64,000 bases of DNA from NCBI GenBank assembly GCA_034769895.1, contig CM068373.1:278056658-278120657 (forward strand), read 5' to 3'. This document shows positions 24,315-36,911 of this stretch, one piece after another. Each line of letters opens with the position of its first letter. Positions within the stretch are counted from its first letter, which is position 1. The translations under genes and the position numbers were made by a program. The notes below the pieces were generated by a model. That model was not told the origin of the DNA. It ran no database searches and saw only the letters and a list, made by a program, of their open reading frames with translations. The stretch comes from Magicicada septendecula. Taxonomy: Eukaryota > Arthropoda > Insecta > Hemiptera > Cicadidae.

Positions 24315-24786
24315 TGATGATTTAATGTGTTCACAAGTATTGTTTAAGAAGGGCAAGAGTCCCGTGTTGATAGAAGAATTGAAGTGTTTATTTTTGTTGT
24401 ATAATTTTGTACCCTCTGTCTGGAATAATTGTGAGAGTGTGATTTGGTATTATGATGAGAGAGATTTAAGTAGAGTATTGTATGTTAGTAAAGAAACAGA
24501 ATTGTATAATTTGAATAGAGAGTATGATGAGTGGAAAGTAAGGTTAGAAGTGTGTCTAAATGATAATGATTTAATTGATAATACAAAAGTAAATAACCCG
24601 ATAATGAATATAATTACTGATGGAGACTTACCAGATGTACCTAACGTTGACTTGTTTTATGATTATTTTGGTAAAATGAATGAATTCGGTTTTTATGGTG
24701 ATGACACACAAGCCAGTAATTTGTGTGTTAATAAAATGGAACAGTGTTATATAAAACCAAGATTAATCTATGACGATGGAGGGTAG
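24268..24786 (+). CDS. Second frame of LTR element, possible gag continuation
   Basis: Open frame of 172 codons in the +1 register relative to the upstream gag-like frame, overlapping its last 47 bp. It is acidic with aromatic residues (VPSVWNNCESVIWYYDERD, DLFYDYFGKMNEFGFYGDD) and has no motif known to me. Either a one-base change split a single gag frame or expression uses programmed frameshifting within the overlap; the sequence alone does not decide. The 3' LTR side has no further frame. Confidence 0.45.
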   Translation: MVEWGQRVNFPLIIYDDDLMCSQVLFKKGKSPVLIEELKCLFLLYNFVPSVWNNCESVIWYYDERDLSRVLYVSKETELYNLNREYDEWKVRLEVCLNDNDLIDNTKVNNPIMNIITDGDLPDVPNVDLFYDYFGKMNEFGFYGDDTQASNLCVNKMEQCYIKPRLIYDDGG

Positions 24787-25830
24787 GCTATAAAACGATA
24801 AAAGACAATTATAAACATTTTGTTTTATGGTTTTTGACCTCGTAGATTTGGACAATGAAGTGGGAAAAAACGGAACAGTTAATAACAAAAGTTTGTAAAT
24901 AATTGTAGTGTGTTCATTTATGTATATTGTAGAATGTCAAGTAAACAAGTATGCAGGTAATTGTTGTAACAATAATAATATTAATGTTTTGCAATTTTAT
25001 AAATATCAGAATTAATTCTGAAAACAGTAATCGACTAATTGTAATTGCTTGGTAGCTAGGTAGTTTGTATTTTCAATAATTGGTATTTTAATTTAATTAA
25101 AACAATTTGATATGTTTTAAATATTTTGATTGATTATTTAAATGTTATATAATTAAATTTTCTGAGGAATTTAAATTATTTTACGAGGTGAATTTGATAA
25201 TTACATGATAAATTGTTTGATTTAAACTAACATTTGTGTTAAATGTTTCAGAGGTGAGGTGAAAGTATTGGGGTGTAGGGGGTACATATTTTGTGTATGT
25301 CAATTTAAATGGACTGTAAGTATAGAAATTTTATAGTACGAATCAAGTATAATAAAAAAATGTTTACATGTGTAACTTAGATGGAAAGATTTTTATTCAA
25401 TAATGAGATGATTTGAAATATTTGTGTTAAATAAAAATGATAATTAAAAATTTAATAACAACTGAAAGATGATAATAATAATTATTAATAATAAATTTGA
25501 ACATTTTTGTGTGTGGATGGGAGGTGGCTCAGATGAGCCACGAATTTAAATGTATAACATAAAAATTGCTAACTCTAATTTTGATCAAATAAAAATGCTT
25601 GTGTTCTGTTTAAATAACTAGATGCTCATACATTCACTATAAGGTGTTCATTCTATGTTTGAAAGGTAATCGTGTATTGTAGTAGGATAGATATAAGAGT
25701 TGATAGAAAGTATGTTTTATATAATTTTTGTATTTTTTAAACTAAGCAAATAACTAAACCGACTGGCAGGCGGTTAACATAAAGTACCAGAATCAGAAAA
25801 AGGGGAAACAAGGAGGTTAGAAGTAAGGAT

Positions 25831-25872
<42 letters not shown>

Positions 25873-27888
25873 CATGTGATTTGCTAAATTTTGAGATGTG
25901 TTTTCATTTTGTTAAGAATGTCAGCTGATCAGCAATAAAAGGTCACTGTTATATTGGTTGTAAATGTTCCAGGTAATTAATGTTTAATGTAATGTTTTAA
26001 TGTATTACAGATGCTATTTAAAGTAATGAGAAAAGTCATTTAATGTGGTAAGATTTTAAAGGAATTGTCAGAAATAATAAAAAATAGTTTTTGGGGTGAT
26101 GAGCATTTTGTGGGACATGTAGATCAATCCAAGTTAAAGTCAAAGTTAAGGGGTAGTAGAGAGAAAAATATTGTTTTGAGTTAATGTAATGTTGTTGTAA
26201 GATAATGTAATAGAGATTTGAGAAGTATTGGGGTTGACACAGTAGTTATGGAGAATATATGTAGACTTTTGAGTAATATATTGATGTTTATAATTGATGA
26301 TGTTATTTTGTCGTAGTTGAAGTGAGGTAATAAGAGTGAGATTTTGGGGATGGTAATTTTGTAATAGGGGGTAGTGTAATGTGGGAGTCCGCAACAAGGG
26401 TTGGGACGGGATGGGACCGATTTAGTGGGAAGGGTACCTTAGGTAGAATCCAGGAACCAACATAATGGGAAATGAGTTTTTTGGGGGGGAACACGTATCC
26501 TGAGTACAAAGTGTTAGAGAGTATTTTTTTTATATATTGAGAGAATGTGGCGATTTGAGTTTAATGATAAGTTGGGGTTTAGAGATTGTTGGATAGATAT
26601 TTTGATAGAGATGGGTGTCATGTAAGAGTTGTTAGTGGTTAGAGTCAAAGGGAGAAAGATTATATAGGTATACAGATCAAGTAGTACATTAAATGAGAAT
26701 AAATAATTTAAATCACCCAAAGTAATGTAGAATGAGATTGTTAAATAAAGAAAGAGATTTGTAATAAGAAAATATAAAATTTTTGTGGAAACCAGTGAAA
26801 ATGTTTTTGATAAAATTTGGAAAGGTAAAGTTGTAAAGTTTATTTGAATAATTTAAATGTCAATCTGATTATTATTTATAATAATATTTTATTAATTTAA
26901 ATGTTTTATTTTATTATGTTTTGTGTTTCAAGCTAGAATGTTACAGATGTTAAATGTATTTTCAGATAGAACTTGTACATGACGTATGTGGGTCAAGGTT
27001 TTTGAACTTGACCTAGTTTTGATCAGCTGATAGGAGGTCATATACTAGGCATGTCTAGCATGGAAGTTAATTCAATTTTGTTTTTTGATCAATTTAAACA
27101 AATTTTAAATAATTTCTATATGTAAAGGAAACATTTTAATAAATTTAAATTTTTTTCTTTGAATTTTAAAATTTGTTGGAAAATATTTTTTTGTTAAAAA
27201 AAAAAAAATTATTTTTATTTCTTGATTTTTCGCCTGCCAGATAATGGATATTTTTAAGCTTTGATTATTTTATTGTTTGTGTACTAACCGTGTTTATTTT
27301 TATCGAATTATTTTATTGAATTGTATTGTTAAACTCTAGGTGTAATCACATGTTAGGCTAAGAATGTTCTTAATTGTAAGAAATGTCTAAATTGATTTAT
27401 TTTAAATAACAGAAAAAACCAATGAAGAAAATAATTTAAAATATATACAAAATTTGTGATTTGATTTTAAATGGAAACAACCAGTGAGTCGTAATTGAAA
27501 CAAATTTTCAAAGAATTTTTCAATTTATAATATGTAATGTGAGTGTGTGTGAGCCCAGTATCTGCTAAGGGCAGCCCAGCTTGCATATCAGGGGAAACAT
27601 ATCGGTTGAGGATCTGACATGATATAAGCCAGGGTGCTGGATTTTTGGGGGTAGCATGTTAGAAGGTGAGGTGCGTTGTGGGGCGTGTCTGTTCGGTTTT
27701 CGGTGTTGGGGTCTCTTACAGGGAAGTCCAGTGATCTCGTTCAGATGCGCCCATAGTCGCCGAGCCAGGGGGGTCGTTTACCCATGCAGAGTAAGAACAA
27801 GGGGGGTTGTTGGCACCAGTTCCTCACCGGTCCTCTTAGGGGTTTTATCAATGAGATTTCTTCTGTTTTGGACAGAAGACTTCTCATT
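24787..27888 (+). other. Long non-coding interior of LTR element, C-poor
   Basis: 3.1 kb without a frame above about 100 codons in sense. The plus strand is strikingly poor in C over long stretches, for example 26140-26360. A (TA)n tract lies at about 25833-25870. A GC-richer segment at 27600-27850 leads to the hairpin before the 3' LTR. Confidence 0.7.
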
Positions 27889-27898
27889 GAGGGGGTAT
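27849..27898 (+). promoter_or_regulatory. Hairpin plus polypurine tract before 3' LTR
   Basis: Arms CAATGAGA (27849-27856) and TCTCATTG (27882-27889) enclose a second stem CTTCTGT (27860-27866) and ACAGAAG (27872-27878). The hairpin abuts the purine tract GAGGGGGTAT (27889-27898), which primes plus-strand synthesis in LTR elements. The function of the hairpin is unknown. Confidence 0.6.
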
Positions 27899-29056
27899 TG
27901 TAACGTGTCAAAATTATGGGGTATTTTATTTTATTTTCATTTGCGGGGTTTCATAAAAATATGTTGTGTAATTTATTCCAACAAACCAGAACACGTGGTG
28001 AATAGAACAGTTGTGTAACAAAACAGCAACGCAATATTACGTTGCGAAATCAGTTGAGGTATGTAGCCACCCTCGATTTCCAGAACTTCGCATATGTGTG
28101 GTCATGCGCCTGTACGCATGAAACAGGTATACGCGCGGGTGGGACGCGAAGCAAATCAACCGACGCTGTCGAAAATGGCGCAGAAACGACGTTTTGGTGA
28201 GACCCACAAACCGAGCTGAAGGATATGCAAATTAAGGACCACCTCTTTAGTGACATCAGACCAGAAGTGCCTAAATGTCGTCGGCACACACTACAGTAAC
28301 AACCACTATGTAGCATGCGCCTAACCAATAAACTGCAACAACTCAACTATGAGCGTCGACGGAATCCGTTGGCGGTGAAAATCAACTTCCTCCCGCTTGC
28401 AAGAGAAGATTGCGCAGTTCGTCCCAAGTCGTACCGGCCGGTGCAACTCGAAGGGGTTATGTCTTCCCAAAATTTTAAAAATGTGTCAGTAAAAGTGAAT
28501 CAGTCGTTTTTTAAAACCAGTGGCAGTGATGCGAGAGTAACTACAGAACACCAACACACAAATTTGTTATTTTTTTTTTGTTTCGGGACGACTACAAACT
28601 TACCACGGGGCGGCCACGAGGTCACGGATAAACGCGTTGCCGGCGGGGGTTTTATAAAATGTACTAAATTAATAAATCAGGGTAATGGGGGTTGTTTTAA
28701 GAATGTGAGAGTGAGTGAAAGGCAGGCTGGGCTATCTACAATATAGTAAGTAATATTATTTAAGTATATAACAATAAGATGTATAAACAAGAGTCACACA
28801 AAATTTGAAAACATGTAAGAAAATTTATTTGGAAAACCAACATTTAAAATGGCAAGATTTGATCATTAAACAATCATAATTTCTCTTCATAAAATGTGTA
28901 GTGTAAGTCATTTCACTAACCTATGAAACACATGTTTGCGTCTGATGTTCGTGCGATCGGATTTCTGGACCCAAATAAAGAAAGAACCTTTACAGGTAGG
29001 TGAAAATAAATTATATTTTTGTATTTTATATATTTAAATTGTAAATGAACATCACA
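27899..29056 (+). repeat. 3' LTR
   Basis: 1158 bp, about 99 percent like the 5' LTR by eye, followed by the TAGT target duplication at 29057-29060. Confidence 0.92.
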
Positions 29057-32000
29057 TAGTTTACCTGCAACATTTTATGTTGTAACAAGAGAAATGTTTC
29101 CATGACGAACGATAACTGCCGCACATTCAAACAGAATCAAATATTTTTTTGCATGCTTCCCTAAATTGTAGAGGACGGAAGGTCTGTTGATTTTGGAGAA
29201 GATCGGTTAAGAGAAAGGGGTAGTTTACCGGAAACATTTTTTGTTGTAACAAGAGTAAAGTACTTAATTTTTATAAATAAAGTATCCTGATAAGAAGCTC
29301 ATAGTAATCCACTGTAGAAACGTAGATGAAATATCTATAAATGAAGAAGTTAGGTGAATGGGGTGGGGGTAATTTTCTATTATTAAAAATTATAGTTGAA
29401 GGTGGAAGGGAGAATTTTTTATATGTGTACTACGTTACCGGCAACAAAGAAGTAGTTTTTTGTTAAAATTGCTTCCCGGGCTCTTCAGCCGTAGCCCAAT
29501 GTTTTCTGCAAAACCAGACTTTTCGGCAGTGGCATCGACTGCCATCATCTGTGAAAATCGAGTGCGAAAACGTGAGGTGGTATACGTTAGTGACCACAGT
29601 ACTGTGGTTAATGCTGAAGCAATAAATAGAAAGACGTAGTTTCTATGGAAATATTTCATTTCGAATATGATTTTAAATATAAATCTTAGAACATGGAAGT
29701 CATGTATGGTTCTCCATACCGATATTTTATATGGTAAACGATAATAGCCGCAAATTCAAACAGAATCAAATAATGTTTTGCATAGAGCCCTGTAGAATTC
29801 TCAAGACATGTTGGTTTTGGTGAAGATCGGTTAAGGGAATAGGGTAGTTTACATGCAACATTTTATGTTTTAACAAGGGTAATTTTTTTATGACGAACGA
29901 TAAAGGCCGTACATTAAAACAGAATCAACTACTCTTCTGCATACCTTTTTGAACTAAAGAGAACTCAAGGTCTGTTGATTTTGTTGAAGATCGGTTAAGG
30001 GAAAGGGGTAGTTTACCGGCAACGGTTTTTTATCAAGGGTAATTTTTTTCTATGGCAAATTCAAACAGAATCAAATGATGTGTTGCACACAGGCCTGTAT
30101 TGTAGACTTCTCAATACTTATTGGTGTTGGTGAAGATCGGTTAAGGGAAAGGGGTATTTTACCAGCAACATTTTATGTTTTAACAAGGGTAATTTTTTGT
30201 ATGACGAACGATAACTGCCGTAAATTCAAACAGAATCACATACGTTTTTGCATACCTTTTTGAACTAAAGGGAACTCAAGGTCTGTTGATTTTGTTAAGA
30301 TCGGTTGAGGGAAAGGGGTAGTTTATCAGCAACGTTTTATGTTTTATAAAGGTTAATTTTTATATGACGAACGATAACTGCCGAAAATTCAAAGAGAATC
30401 AAATAATTTTTTGCACACTTTCCTGAGTTTTAGAGAACTCAAGGTCTGTTGATTTTGGTGAAGATCGGTTAAGGGAAAGGGGTAGTTTACCTGCAACATT
30501 TTAAGTTGTAACAAAAATGTTTCCATGACGAACGATAACTGCCGCACATTCAAACAGAATCAAATATTTTTTTGCATGCATCCCTGAATGGTAGAGGACT
30601 GAAGGTCTATTGATTTTGGAGAAGATCGGTTAAGAGAAAGGGGTAGTTTACCTGAAACATTTTATGATTCAACGAGAGTGAAGTACTTAATTTTTATAAA
30701 GTATCCTGAAAATAAGATCATAATAATCCACTGTAGAAACGTAGATGAAATATCTATAAATGAAGAGGTTAGGTGAACGGGGTGGGGGTAATTTTCTATA
30801 AATTAAAAATTATAGTTGAAGGTGGAGGGGAGAATTTTTTACATGTGTACTACGTTACCGGCAACAAAGAAGTAGTTTTTTGTTAAAATTGCTTCCCGGG
30901 CTGTTTAGCCGTAGTCCAATGTTTTCTGTAAAACCAGACTTTTCTGTAGTGCCATCGACTGCCATTATCAGTGAAAATCGAGTGCGGAAACGTGAGGTGG
31001 TATACGTTAGTGACCACAGTACTGTGGTTAATGCTGAAGCAATAAGTAGAAAGACGTAGTTTCTATGGAAATATTTCATTTCGAATATGATTTTAAAAAT
31101 AAATCTTAGAACATAGAAGTCATGTATGGTTCTCCATACCGATATTTACATCCATGTTCCTTATGGAAATAGAAGTATGGTGATGGCAAAAAAAATCGTG
31201 TTCGAGATTATTGCAGATTCTGATTGTACTACACTCAAACATGAAAAAAAAATTTGTCGAAAAGTGTCTGAGTGTGTGTCTGTCTGTCTATGTGTCTGTC
31301 TGTGTGTGTGTCGGTAGATTTTTTTTTAAGCAAACGATAACAGCCGCAAATTCAAACAGAATCAAATAATTTTTTGCATACGGGCCTAATTTGTAGAGTA
31401 CTCAAGACCTTTTGTTTTTGGTGAAGATCGGTTAAGGGAAAGGGGTAGTTTACCTGCAACATTTTGTTTTTAATCAAGGGTAATTTGTTTCTATGGCAAA
31501 CAATAACAGCCGCAAATTCAAACACAATCAAATAATATTTTACACACAGCCCTAAATTGTAGAGTTCTCAATACCTGTTGTTTTTGGTGAAGATCGGTTA
31601 AGGGAAAGTTGTAGTTTACCAGCAACGTTTTATGTGTTAACAAGGGTATTTTCTATGGCAAACGATAACAGCCGCAAATTCAAACAGAATCAAATAATTA
31701 TTTGCATACAGACCTAAATTGTAGAGTTCTCAATACTATTGATTTTGGTGAAGATCGGTTAAGGGGAAGGGGTAGTTTACCTGCAACGTTTTTTGTTTTA
31801 ACAAGGGTATTATCTATGGCAAATGATAACAGCCGAATATTCAAACAGAATCAAATAATTATTTGCATACCTTACTGAGCTATAGAGATCTCAATGTCTG
31901 TTGATTTTGGTGAAGATCGGTTAAGGGAAAGGGGTAGTTTACCAGCAACATTTTGTGTTTTAACAACGGTAATTTTTTCTATGACGAACGATAACTGCCG

Positions 32001-33094
32001 CACATTCAAACAGAATCAAATATTTTCTTGCATACATTACTCGATTGTAAACGACTGAAGCCCTGTTGGTTTTGGTGAAGATCGGTTGAGGGAAAGGGAT
32101 AGTTTACCTGCAACGTTTTATATTTTAACAAGGGTAATTTCTATGGCAAACGATAACAGCCCAAATTCAAAGAGAATCAAATAAGTTTTTGTATACATTC
32201 CTGAATTGCAAAGTACTGAAGGCGTATTTATTTTGGTGAAGATCGGTTAAGGGAAAGGGGTAGTTTACCTGCCACCCTCTAATGTTTTAACAAGAGTAAT
32301 TGTTTCTATGACGAACGATAACTGCCGCACATTCAAAAAATAGAATGAAATAATATTTAGCATGAATCCCTGAATTGTAGAGGACTCAAGACCTACTGAT
32401 TTTGGTGAAGATCAGTTAAGAGAAAGGGGTTGTTTACCTGCAACGTTTTATGTGATAACAAGGTTAATTTTTTTATGACGAACGACAACTGTCGTAAATT
32501 CAAACATAATCAAATAGGGTTTTTGATACATCCCTAAATTTTAAAGATCTCAATGCCTGTTGATTTTGGTGAAGATCGGTTAAGGGAAAGGGGTAGTTTA
32601 CCGGAAACATTTTTTGTTGTAACAAGAGTAAAGTACTTAATTATGATAAATAAAGTATCCTGATAAGAAGATCTTAATAATCCACTGTAGAAACGTAGAT
32701 GAAATATCTATAAATGAAGAGGCTAGTTGAACGGGGTGGGGGTATTTTTCTATAAATGAAAATTATAGTTAAAGGGGGAGGGGATAATTTTTGTATGTGT
32801 ACTACGTTATCGGCAACAAAGTAGTAGTTTGTTGTTAAAATTCCTTCCCGGGCTGTTTGGCCGTAGTCCAATGTTTTCTGCAAAACCAGACGTTTCGGCA
32901 GTGCCGTCGACTGCCATCATCAGTGAAAATCGAGTGCGATAACGTGTGGTGGTATACATTAGTGACCACAATACTGTGGTTAAGTCTGAAGCAATAAGTG
33001 GAAAGAAGTAGTTTCTATGGAAACATTTCATTTCGTAAATGATTTTAAATATAAATCTTAGAGCATGGAAGTCATGTATGGTTCTCCATACCGA
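29057..33094 (+). repeat. Composite-element array, part 2, with three tail modules
   Basis: About 15 further units of about 162 bp. Three tail modules (29257-29723, 30680-31143, 32629-33094) each run from AAAGTACTTAAT through TCCACTGTAGAAACGTAGAT (or its near copy), CCCGGGCTG, and ACCACAGTACTGTGGT (a perfect 16-bp palindrome, one base changed in the third) to a hairpin GTATGG-TTCT-CCATAC and CGAT. One more head module lies at 31148-31176, directly after the second tail, so copies are joined head to tail. No coding capacity. Confidence 0.9.
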
Positions 33095-35630
33095 TTTTTT
33101 GTTAATAAGTTACGTCAGACCACGTGGGTCCCCTTCTTGCCACGTCTTTCCCTGTCCTGTCCAGGACGTGTCAGAGATTGATCGTGTGTAATTTTGTATG
33201 GTGGTATTTTGCGTGAAATTTTGAAACGTTATGTAGGTTTAGCAGAATTTTTGGTCACGGTTGGAGATCTTATTTTAATATAATTTTATTTAGTATTGTT
33301 CAAATTATTCTCTCGAAAAGAAATATCAGCTAGTTGGACTTTGGCTGGCAGATAATGCCGTGCATTACGGTACTCAAGTAGCCAGTTTGTTATATCTGAA
33401 TTCCCATCGAACAGCTGCTTCCTTATCGTTAAATACTGGTCATCAACCCCCCGCTCTGTACGCAATTTTCTCCGCTACTAATAAAACCATTCGTCAAAAG
33501 ATATTAACCTGTTATTCAGATACCGTCTTCATTTCGAATCTAAACGCTCGTTGTGTTTAAAAAAAAAAGGTGCCGGATGGTGCGTAGCGTCGGGTAATGT
33601 TCCTTCATCGTGGTTGACAAGGTTGTAATGAATCTAGGAGTTTTGACAGGTTACTGTACGGGTTTTCGCTCTGTGAGGGAGAGTTAAGAGGAAACATCGC
33701 AGTGAGTGTCCCCATTTTGGTCAGAGTATGTGGCCTGGCGTTCCCCGTTCCCGGATTAGTCTGGTGATTCCCTTTGTTGCCAGTGTGTAGGCTGGAGTAC
33801 CCCCTTTGCTTGCTCTATCTCAAATGCGTGATGAATCTGTGTGTAGTCTCGAAGTCTGGTCAGTCGAAACCCAACGAAGGAAATTTTGTCGATGTACTTC
33901 CTCGGCTCGAGGGTGTCGCTAGTCAGCCCCGTTATCGATCTCCGTTGTGGTGTATTTTATTCATTGGATTCCCGAATAGCTTCGAGCTGGTACCCGATCA
34001 TCGTCTTGCGTACGTCAATAGTGCCGCATCCCCGTCTGGTTGTTTCACCCCTCCGTTGTCATTGTGCACCCCTTACTGAGAAATCTTTTTCTGCATTGGC
34101 GTAACTCCGTTTTCATATTCGAGCTTATCTTTTAATCGTTTTGGTGATGAGCAGTAGTGTGAGGTTTCTCCGTCGTGGAGGAACGATCGACAACGAAAAG
34201 GGCTCGTAAGGAGAGAACCCCAGTCTTTCCAGTGTTATCTGGTCTTACCCCTCTTGTGTTGGTTTACCCATGTACCTAAGTGATGGTAATGGTGTAGTTA
34301 ACCCCTCCCTCTTTCTCACCTCGCATAATCGGGCGATATATCCTTTGCCTTGTCGTTCGAGTGCCGTTAGTAAAGGTCGCTGTGATCGACAATGTGAGCA
34401 CTAACGTTAAGGTTGTTACCGAATATTGGAGGTAATACCGGCAATATTTCTCCTCAGTGACGAGGACAAGGACGTGGGGAACCCAACTCTAAATACGCAG
34501 CGAGAAAGAATCGTCACGACTAGCCGCTGATATTATGTTGTTTTTCTGTAGCGCAAGAAATGACAAAAAAACAGTAAAAAATGGACTTTAGTTTTGTTTG
34601 TCTCGATGTTGCGAGGAAGTTGCCGGCTAAGGGGCGTGTTGACCAGCAGGTGGAATACTGAATACACCGGTCACTGTTGGGCCTCACTGCGTAGAACCAG
34701 GAAGCGATGGAAGACGACCAAGACGTTTTGGCAGGAGCAGGGCCTGGCTGAACAACTGGATGACGTAGTTCGAAGACTCTGCATTTCTGCTGTCGATGGG
34801 GATATATATAGTACACGATCACTGATCACTTTCTGTGCGGTTCACAACTCTTTAAACTTTTATAGTTCACTAAGTTTCACAGTGTAGTCCGCGGGTATTA
34901 CACGACGGTAGAAAAGTAGTTTGCAAGAACCGAGCACGAGGTACCGATACGAAGCGAAGGCAAAAACACCGATATAATGGGTTTTAATTTAAATCAACAT
35001 GGGTCCGCCTACACATGCACGTCCATTTTAACTGAGCGGGAATGTGGTAGAAAGACTCTAAAATATTGCACGATTAGCCGAATTGAGGAGTCAGAAAAAG
35101 CCTATAACTTAATCGAAGGAATGACAGTGCACAACACTAACAACAAGGGGGTATAAGGTCAAATCATACAAGTGTCTCTAACTAGTTTTTAAATTGCTTA
35201 CCCCTCAGTTGTGAGGTGTGTTTGGTCTGTCATGTTCGAGAACGTCTTCTTTTTTTGTTTATTTCCTCTACTGAAGATGGCCCCAAAGGTGTAGCCGATT
35301 TTTTTGCGATATATTTTTGTAAAAATATACCTCAGTCAAAAGTATCAGGCGACATTCTCACATATGCGTGAAATCTCTCTGGATATTTTTCAGTTGTTAA
35401 AATAGTTGATGGCATACACCCGAAATCTTGTGTCCTCTGATTTATTCGATGAACACTGCGTCGGCGGTTTGAGGTCTTAGATATTAGGTACCATTTTGTG
35501 AATAAAGACGTGTACTTGTCGTCACTGTCACTGTCACTCGATAACGTAATTGATTGTACTCTGATGAGTATATGTCAATCAATCAATAAACAAGTATATA
35601 CATACACTTATATGTAACAAGTAAAAAGAA
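33095..35630. other. Unidentified GC-richer block between inverted tail ends
   Basis: About 33.1-34.9 kb is visibly less AT-rich than its surroundings. Open frames reach only about 100 codons (33774-34079, 34594-34887 plus; 34520-34822 minus) and show no family motif. The block begins TGTTAATAAGT after a plus-strand tail end and stops at ATGTAACA just before a minus-strand tail end, so it is enclosed by inverted copies of that terminus. A GATATATATAG box lies at 34800. It may be an LTR or an unknown element; I cannot name it. Confidence 0.35.
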
Positions 35631-35692
35631 ATCGGTATGGAGAACCATACACGACTTCCATGTTCTAAGATTTACATTTAAAATCATATTAA
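35631..35692 (-). repeat. Terminal fragment of the composite element
   Basis: ATCGGTATGGAGAACCATAC followed by ACTTCCATGTTCTAAGATTT, the reverse complement of the tail terminus at 33040-33094. Only about 60 bp are present. Confidence 0.85.
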
Positions 35693-35726
35693 AAATATCC
35701 CCCATCATCAAACTATTTTCACTATT

Positions 35727-36911
35727 TATAACGTGTCGGCTACGTTATAACCTAGGGACCCCGTGATAATTGACTCTGGCCAATTATACAGGCTGCCTTC
35801 GTTGTAACAAACTGAAAATTAATCAAATCACTATCAATAATTATGAGTACTCTAATAAAAGGAAACTGGGGAGGGAGGTTTGCTGATTTATGCACTCAAT
35901 TTAGCATGTAACAAAGATGACATCTCTTTATTTACGTGTGATTAATAATACATTACAAATAAAAATTTTAGCTTACGCTGAAATGGTAAGGGGGTTTTCT
36001 ATATTTAAAATGATAATACAGTTAGTGTATTTACCTCGGATCCGAGTCTCTTTAAACTAGTTAGGAATTTTCAAATTTACTCTACTTCTTTAGTCAATTA
36101 CATTATTACTTAAAATACCATTAGAACAATGGTTTCATTTGGTTGTGCGATGTTCCAAAGCTACATCACAAGAGTTATGTTACAAAGTATGATTTCTGAA
36201 ATTTCTTGTTACAACATTGTTATTCTTAACGCTTAGAGATTGTCGTTTAAAGTCTTTTTCTTGTAACATTACTTATATTTAAAAGATACATTATTCACGG
36301 AAGACGAGCTTCCGCGTCACCTCTAGTTAATCGTTTCAGTCCATGTCCTGCCGCGTGATTCTTCTGTACTCTCTTAATAGTGGGTCGTCATCGTGGTAGT
36401 CTTTCCGGCGGAGGTCCTCGGAGTCACTTAATGATGAAGTGGATGTTACGGTGTCATCTAGAATGAAGTCGTCCTGTTTCTCAGTGGTAGTGTACATGCA
36501 GTTGAGGTCTTAGTCTTCACTTTTCACAGTTATTCCCATCACATTTGTAATAGCACAGTAGTATTTGAGTTTACATATTCGTTACACATTATGACGGAAC
36601 CCCAAAATAACTTGAACTAAATTTTTAATAGGAGATGTCACCTTACACACTTATTTCATTCATTCACATCTTTGTGTTAAAACACACTACATTTTAGTTA
36701 CGTAGATCTCCACACTGTTAATTGTGATCTCCACACTGTTACAATTTTAGTTAATTATTTTAGTTAAATTCCCTTTTTAATACTCATTACTATTACGAGT
36801 TTGTTCAGGGGTATTCTTCGGTTTAATAGTGCGATTTAATGGTTTTAACTAACTTCCCATTTTATTTTTTTATTATTATTTATTTTTTTATTTTAAATTT
36901 AAATCGTCACA
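35727..36911 (-). mobile_element. Solo LTR, family A (copy 2)
   Basis: Aligns with 2259-3871 from TATAACG to AAATCGTCACA but lacks about 330 bp near its right part. Flanks are TATT (35723-35726) and TACT (36912-36915), a 4-bp target duplication with one later change. Although it lies 0.5 kb beyond the gypsy element's integrase end, it is probably an independent solo LTR: no matching copy lies on the other side of that element. Confidence 0.65.

Larger units (their letters stand above)
22233..29056 (+). mobile_element. Young LTR retrotransposon without pol
   Basis: Two LTRs of 1158 bp, TGTAACG...ATCACA, with a perfect 4-bp TAGT duplication (22229-22232 and 29057-29060). By eye the LTRs differ at about 14 positions, roughly 1 percent, so insertion is recent. 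A primer-binding site starts 1 bp after the 5' LTR and a purine tract precedes the 3' LTR. The 4.5-kb interior has only two overlapping gag-like frames; no protease, RT or integrase motif is readable on either strand. It sits inside one unit of the composite array, whose sequence resumes exactly at 29057. Confidence 0.9.

Noticed and set aside
18413-33094. CRISPR array
   Set aside because: Units of about 162 bp repeat without unique spacers, in eukaryotic retroelement-rich DNA.
35270-35320. CTGAAGATGGCC...GTAGCCGA, possible hammerhead relic
   Set aside because: A GGC/GCC stem exists but GAAA is replaced by GATT and no cleavage triplet is in place.
35727-36911. Use of this LTR as the 3' LTR of the gypsy element at 37.4-41.9 kb
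   Set aside because: No matching copy at the other side, about 0.5 kb of unexplained sequence between them, and near-matching 4-bp flanks that fit a solo LTR.
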